Shown piece after piece: positions 62,372 to 64,000 of a DNA stretch of 64,000 nucleotides. Source of the DNA: Thalassotalea litorea (GTDB lineage Bacteria > Pseudomonadota > Gammaproteobacteria > Enterobacterales > Alteromonadaceae); contig NZ_VCBC01000007.1 of NCBI RefSeq assembly GCF_005843925.1, positions 62,001 through 126,000 of the forward strand. Direction: 5' to 3'. The first letter of the stretch is position 1, and the number at the start of each line of letters is the position of its first letter. Position numbers and translations under genes: made by a program. The notes beneath the pieces were generated by a model that saw only the letters and a program-made list of their open reading frames with translations, had not been told where the DNA came from and did not search any database.

Positions 62372-64000
62372 AAATTTAATTCCTGAGTATCATATTGGCT
62401 GTAAGTTAGCACCGAGCAACTGAAAGCCGCGACATCGATTAAAGCCGTTTCTATCGGCTGTTGACTATCGACATTTAGCTTGCAGGCGAGACTGTGCTCT
62501 GGCTCGGCGGTATTAATAATGCGGGTCCAACGACCGGGTAATTTCGGAAGCTGGAATCGACTAATGTGTTTATGGGCGTTAAAGATGATCAATAACGCAT
62601 CGTCCTGAACTCGATCCTGAGTGGCACTGGCGTCAAACACCTGGGTTTCGGCCAACAACATGGCAAAACACTTAAGAGCGCTGTTGTGCCAATTGTCCTC
62701 AGCCATGGGTACACCATGGCAGTTAAACCAGCTCAGATCCTGCAATCCGGTTTTCGCGGAAACTTTTAGTCCATGCTGGTAATTTAATCGGTTTAATAGA
62801 GGGTGTTGCTTACGTAATTGGATCAGCTTTTGTACAAACAATAGCTGCTCATGATCGACAACACCTTGTTCTGACTCCGGATCAGATAAAAACTGCCAAT
62901 TTAGCCAGGTTATATCGTTATCCTGGCAGTAGGCATTGTTGTTGCCTTGCTGGCTGTGATTCACTTCATCACCACCGAGTAACATAGGTGTGCCCTGACT
63001 CAAAAACAGCGTCGCTAGAATATTGCGTTTTTGCTGTTGTCTAAGTTGATTAATTTCCGCGTCTGACGTTTCCCCTTCGACGCCATAATTGCGTCCAAAG
63101 TTATGACTGTGACCATCGCGGTTATCTTCACCATTGGCGTGATTATGGCGATCTTCAAATGTGACCAGATCATGGAGAGTGTTGCCATCATGGCTGGTCA
63201 CCATATTGACGCTGGCATACGGTCGGCGACCATGGTGTTCAAAGATATCCGCACTGCCATGTAGACGTCGGGCAAGTTCTGGGATCATGCCTTCATCACC
63301 ACGCCAGAAACGACGCACGGAGTCTCGAAAGCGATCATTCCATTCCAGCCAACTGCTGGGGAATTGACCTAACTGATAGCCACCATGACCTATATCCCAG
63401 GGCTCTGCGATCAGTTTAACCTTGGCCAGCATCGGATCCTGGCGCAATGCGGCGAAAAAGCTGGCATGCTGATAAAAGCTGTCATTGCCTTGATAATCTT
63501 TGCGACCAAGAATCGGTGCCAAATCAAAACGAAAGCCATCAACCCCCATCACGTCAACCCAATAACGCAGGCTGTCCATAACCAATTGCAAGACTCTTGG
63601 ATGGGTAAGGTTTAAGGTATTCCCGCAACCTGAATGGTTGATATAAAAGCGTTTATCTTCCTCTTCCAGGCGGTAGTAACTAAGGTTATCGATACCTTTG
63701 AAACAATAGGTTGGACCAAGGTGATTACCCTCTGCTGTGTGGTTGTACACCACATCCAGAATGACCTGTAAGCCTGCCTGATGAAAATTCTCCACCATCT
63801 GCTGGAATTCCTGCAGCTGATGTTGATGACAATATCTCGGTTCCGGGGCAAAAAAAGCGATGGAGTTATATCCCCAGTAATTCTTCAGGCCTTTTTCCCG
63901 TAAAAACGCTTCATCATAAAAGCCCTGTACCGGCAACAATTCGACACTGGTGACACCCAGCTCTTTAAAATACTGAATGGACTCAGGTTGCCCAAGCGCT
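62368..64000 (-). CDS. glgX: glycogen debranching enzyme GlgX (5' part outside window)
   Basis: C-terminal about 544 residues are visible; the frame is open through 64000, so the start lies beyond the window. The first in-window residues ALGQPESIQYFKELGVTSVELLPVQGF match the GH13 isoamylase/GlgX barrel. Catalytic motifs: VDGFRFDLAPILGR, LIAEPWDIGHGGYQLGQFP, and TSHDGNTLHDLV. Removes limit-dextrin branches from glycogen. Upstream member of the glgX-malQ-amylase cluster. Confidence 0.95.
   Translation of the reverse strand, partial: ALGQPESIQYFKELGVTSVELLPVQGFYDEAFLREKGLKNYWGYNSIAFFAPEPRYCHQHQLQEFQQMVENFHQAGLQVILDVVYNHTAEGNHLGPTYCFKGIDNLSYYRLEEEDKRFYINHSGCGNTLNLTHPRVLQLVMDSLRYWVDVMGVDGFRFDLAPILGRKDYQGNDSFYQHASFFAALRQDPMLAKVKLIAEPWDIGHGGYQLGQFPSSWLEWNDRFRDSVRRFWRGDEGMIPELARRLHGSADIFEHHGRRPYASVNMVTSHDGNTLHDLVTFEDRHNHANGEDNRDGHSHNFGRNYGVEGETSDAEINQLRQQQKRNILATLFLSQGTPMLLGGDEVNHSQQGNNNAYCQDNDITWLNWQFLSDPESEQGVVDHEQLLFVQKLIQLRKQHPLLNRLNYQHGLKVSAKTGLQDLSWFNCHGVPMAEDNWHNSALKCFAMLLAETQVFDASATQDRVQDDALLIIFNAHKHISRFQLPKLPGRWTRIINTAEPEHSLACKLNVDSQQPIETALIDVAAFSCSVLTYSQYDTQELNL

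Overview
The window reads as chromosome of a marine, heterotrophic gammaproteobacterium, most likely of the order Alteromonadales. The grounds are conserved blocks typical of that group (yicC / rph-pyrE, bioH / comF / nfuA), moderate base composition, many secreted or lipoprotein hydrolases, TonB- and TRAP-type uptake, and an alpha-glucan utilisation operon. No exact species can be named from sequence alone.

Region by region. (1) 46-4901: a small conserved protein, then a minus-strand thiamine uptake operon (TonB-dependent receptor, YkoF-like thiamine-binding protein, PnuT-type transporter, small-molecule kinase) headed by a clear TPP riboswitch at 4813-4901. (2) 4987-5410: a gene-free stretch of tandem palindromic repeats. 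(3) 5488-8229: SDR oxidoreductase, predicted outer-membrane protein, DM13 lipoprotein. (4) 8490-15634: a secreted PHB-depolymerase-type esterase and a divergently transcribed lipoprotein depolymerase with circularly permuted active-site order, followed by a complete TRAP transporter (dctPQM-like). (5) 15730-17428: a flavin-dependent (tryptophan) halogenase family gene bracketed by two ~54-bp GGGGTCAG palindromes. (6) 17575-21026: a DUF6090-like membrane protein and a large secreted serine hydrolase. (7) 21551-28051: an AT-rich DNA modification/restriction island (SAM methyltransferase, three-part HNH nuclease, HTH-fused C5-cytosine methyltransferase, McrC-like and McrB-like subunits) abutting the 3' end of a tRNA-Gln. 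(8) 28161-28453: a Met-Leu-Gln tRNA operon with a near-consensus promoter. (9) 28632-31513: accessory genes and mobile-element remnants, including an unrecognised membrane/coiled-coil protein. (10) 31649-38134: yicC, an inserted segment (amphi-Trp protein; thioredoxin / gluconate-dehydrogenase-subunit-3 / GMC oxidoreductase operon), then rph and pyrE. (11) 38400-38880: dispersed-type repeats. (12) 38919-46803: MscS channel, old yellow enzyme, bioH, comF, M14 carboxypeptidase, nfuA with a likely IscR box. (13) 46982-58220: mostly single housekeeping or hypothetical genes. (14) 58284-64000: a minus-strand glycogen/maltodextrin operon, glgX (cut by the window edge) - malQ - lipoprotein alpha-amylase.

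The most unusual part is the tRNA-adjacent island at 21.5-28.1 kb, which puts three different kinds of DNA-targeting module next to each other: an HNH nuclease whose N-terminal part resembles modified-DNA-binding restriction enzymes, a C5 methyltransferase carrying an excisionase-type DNA-binding domain, and a LlaJI/McrBC-like AAA+ nuclease pair. Function assignments rest on motif recognition in the translated sequence; no database search was possible.
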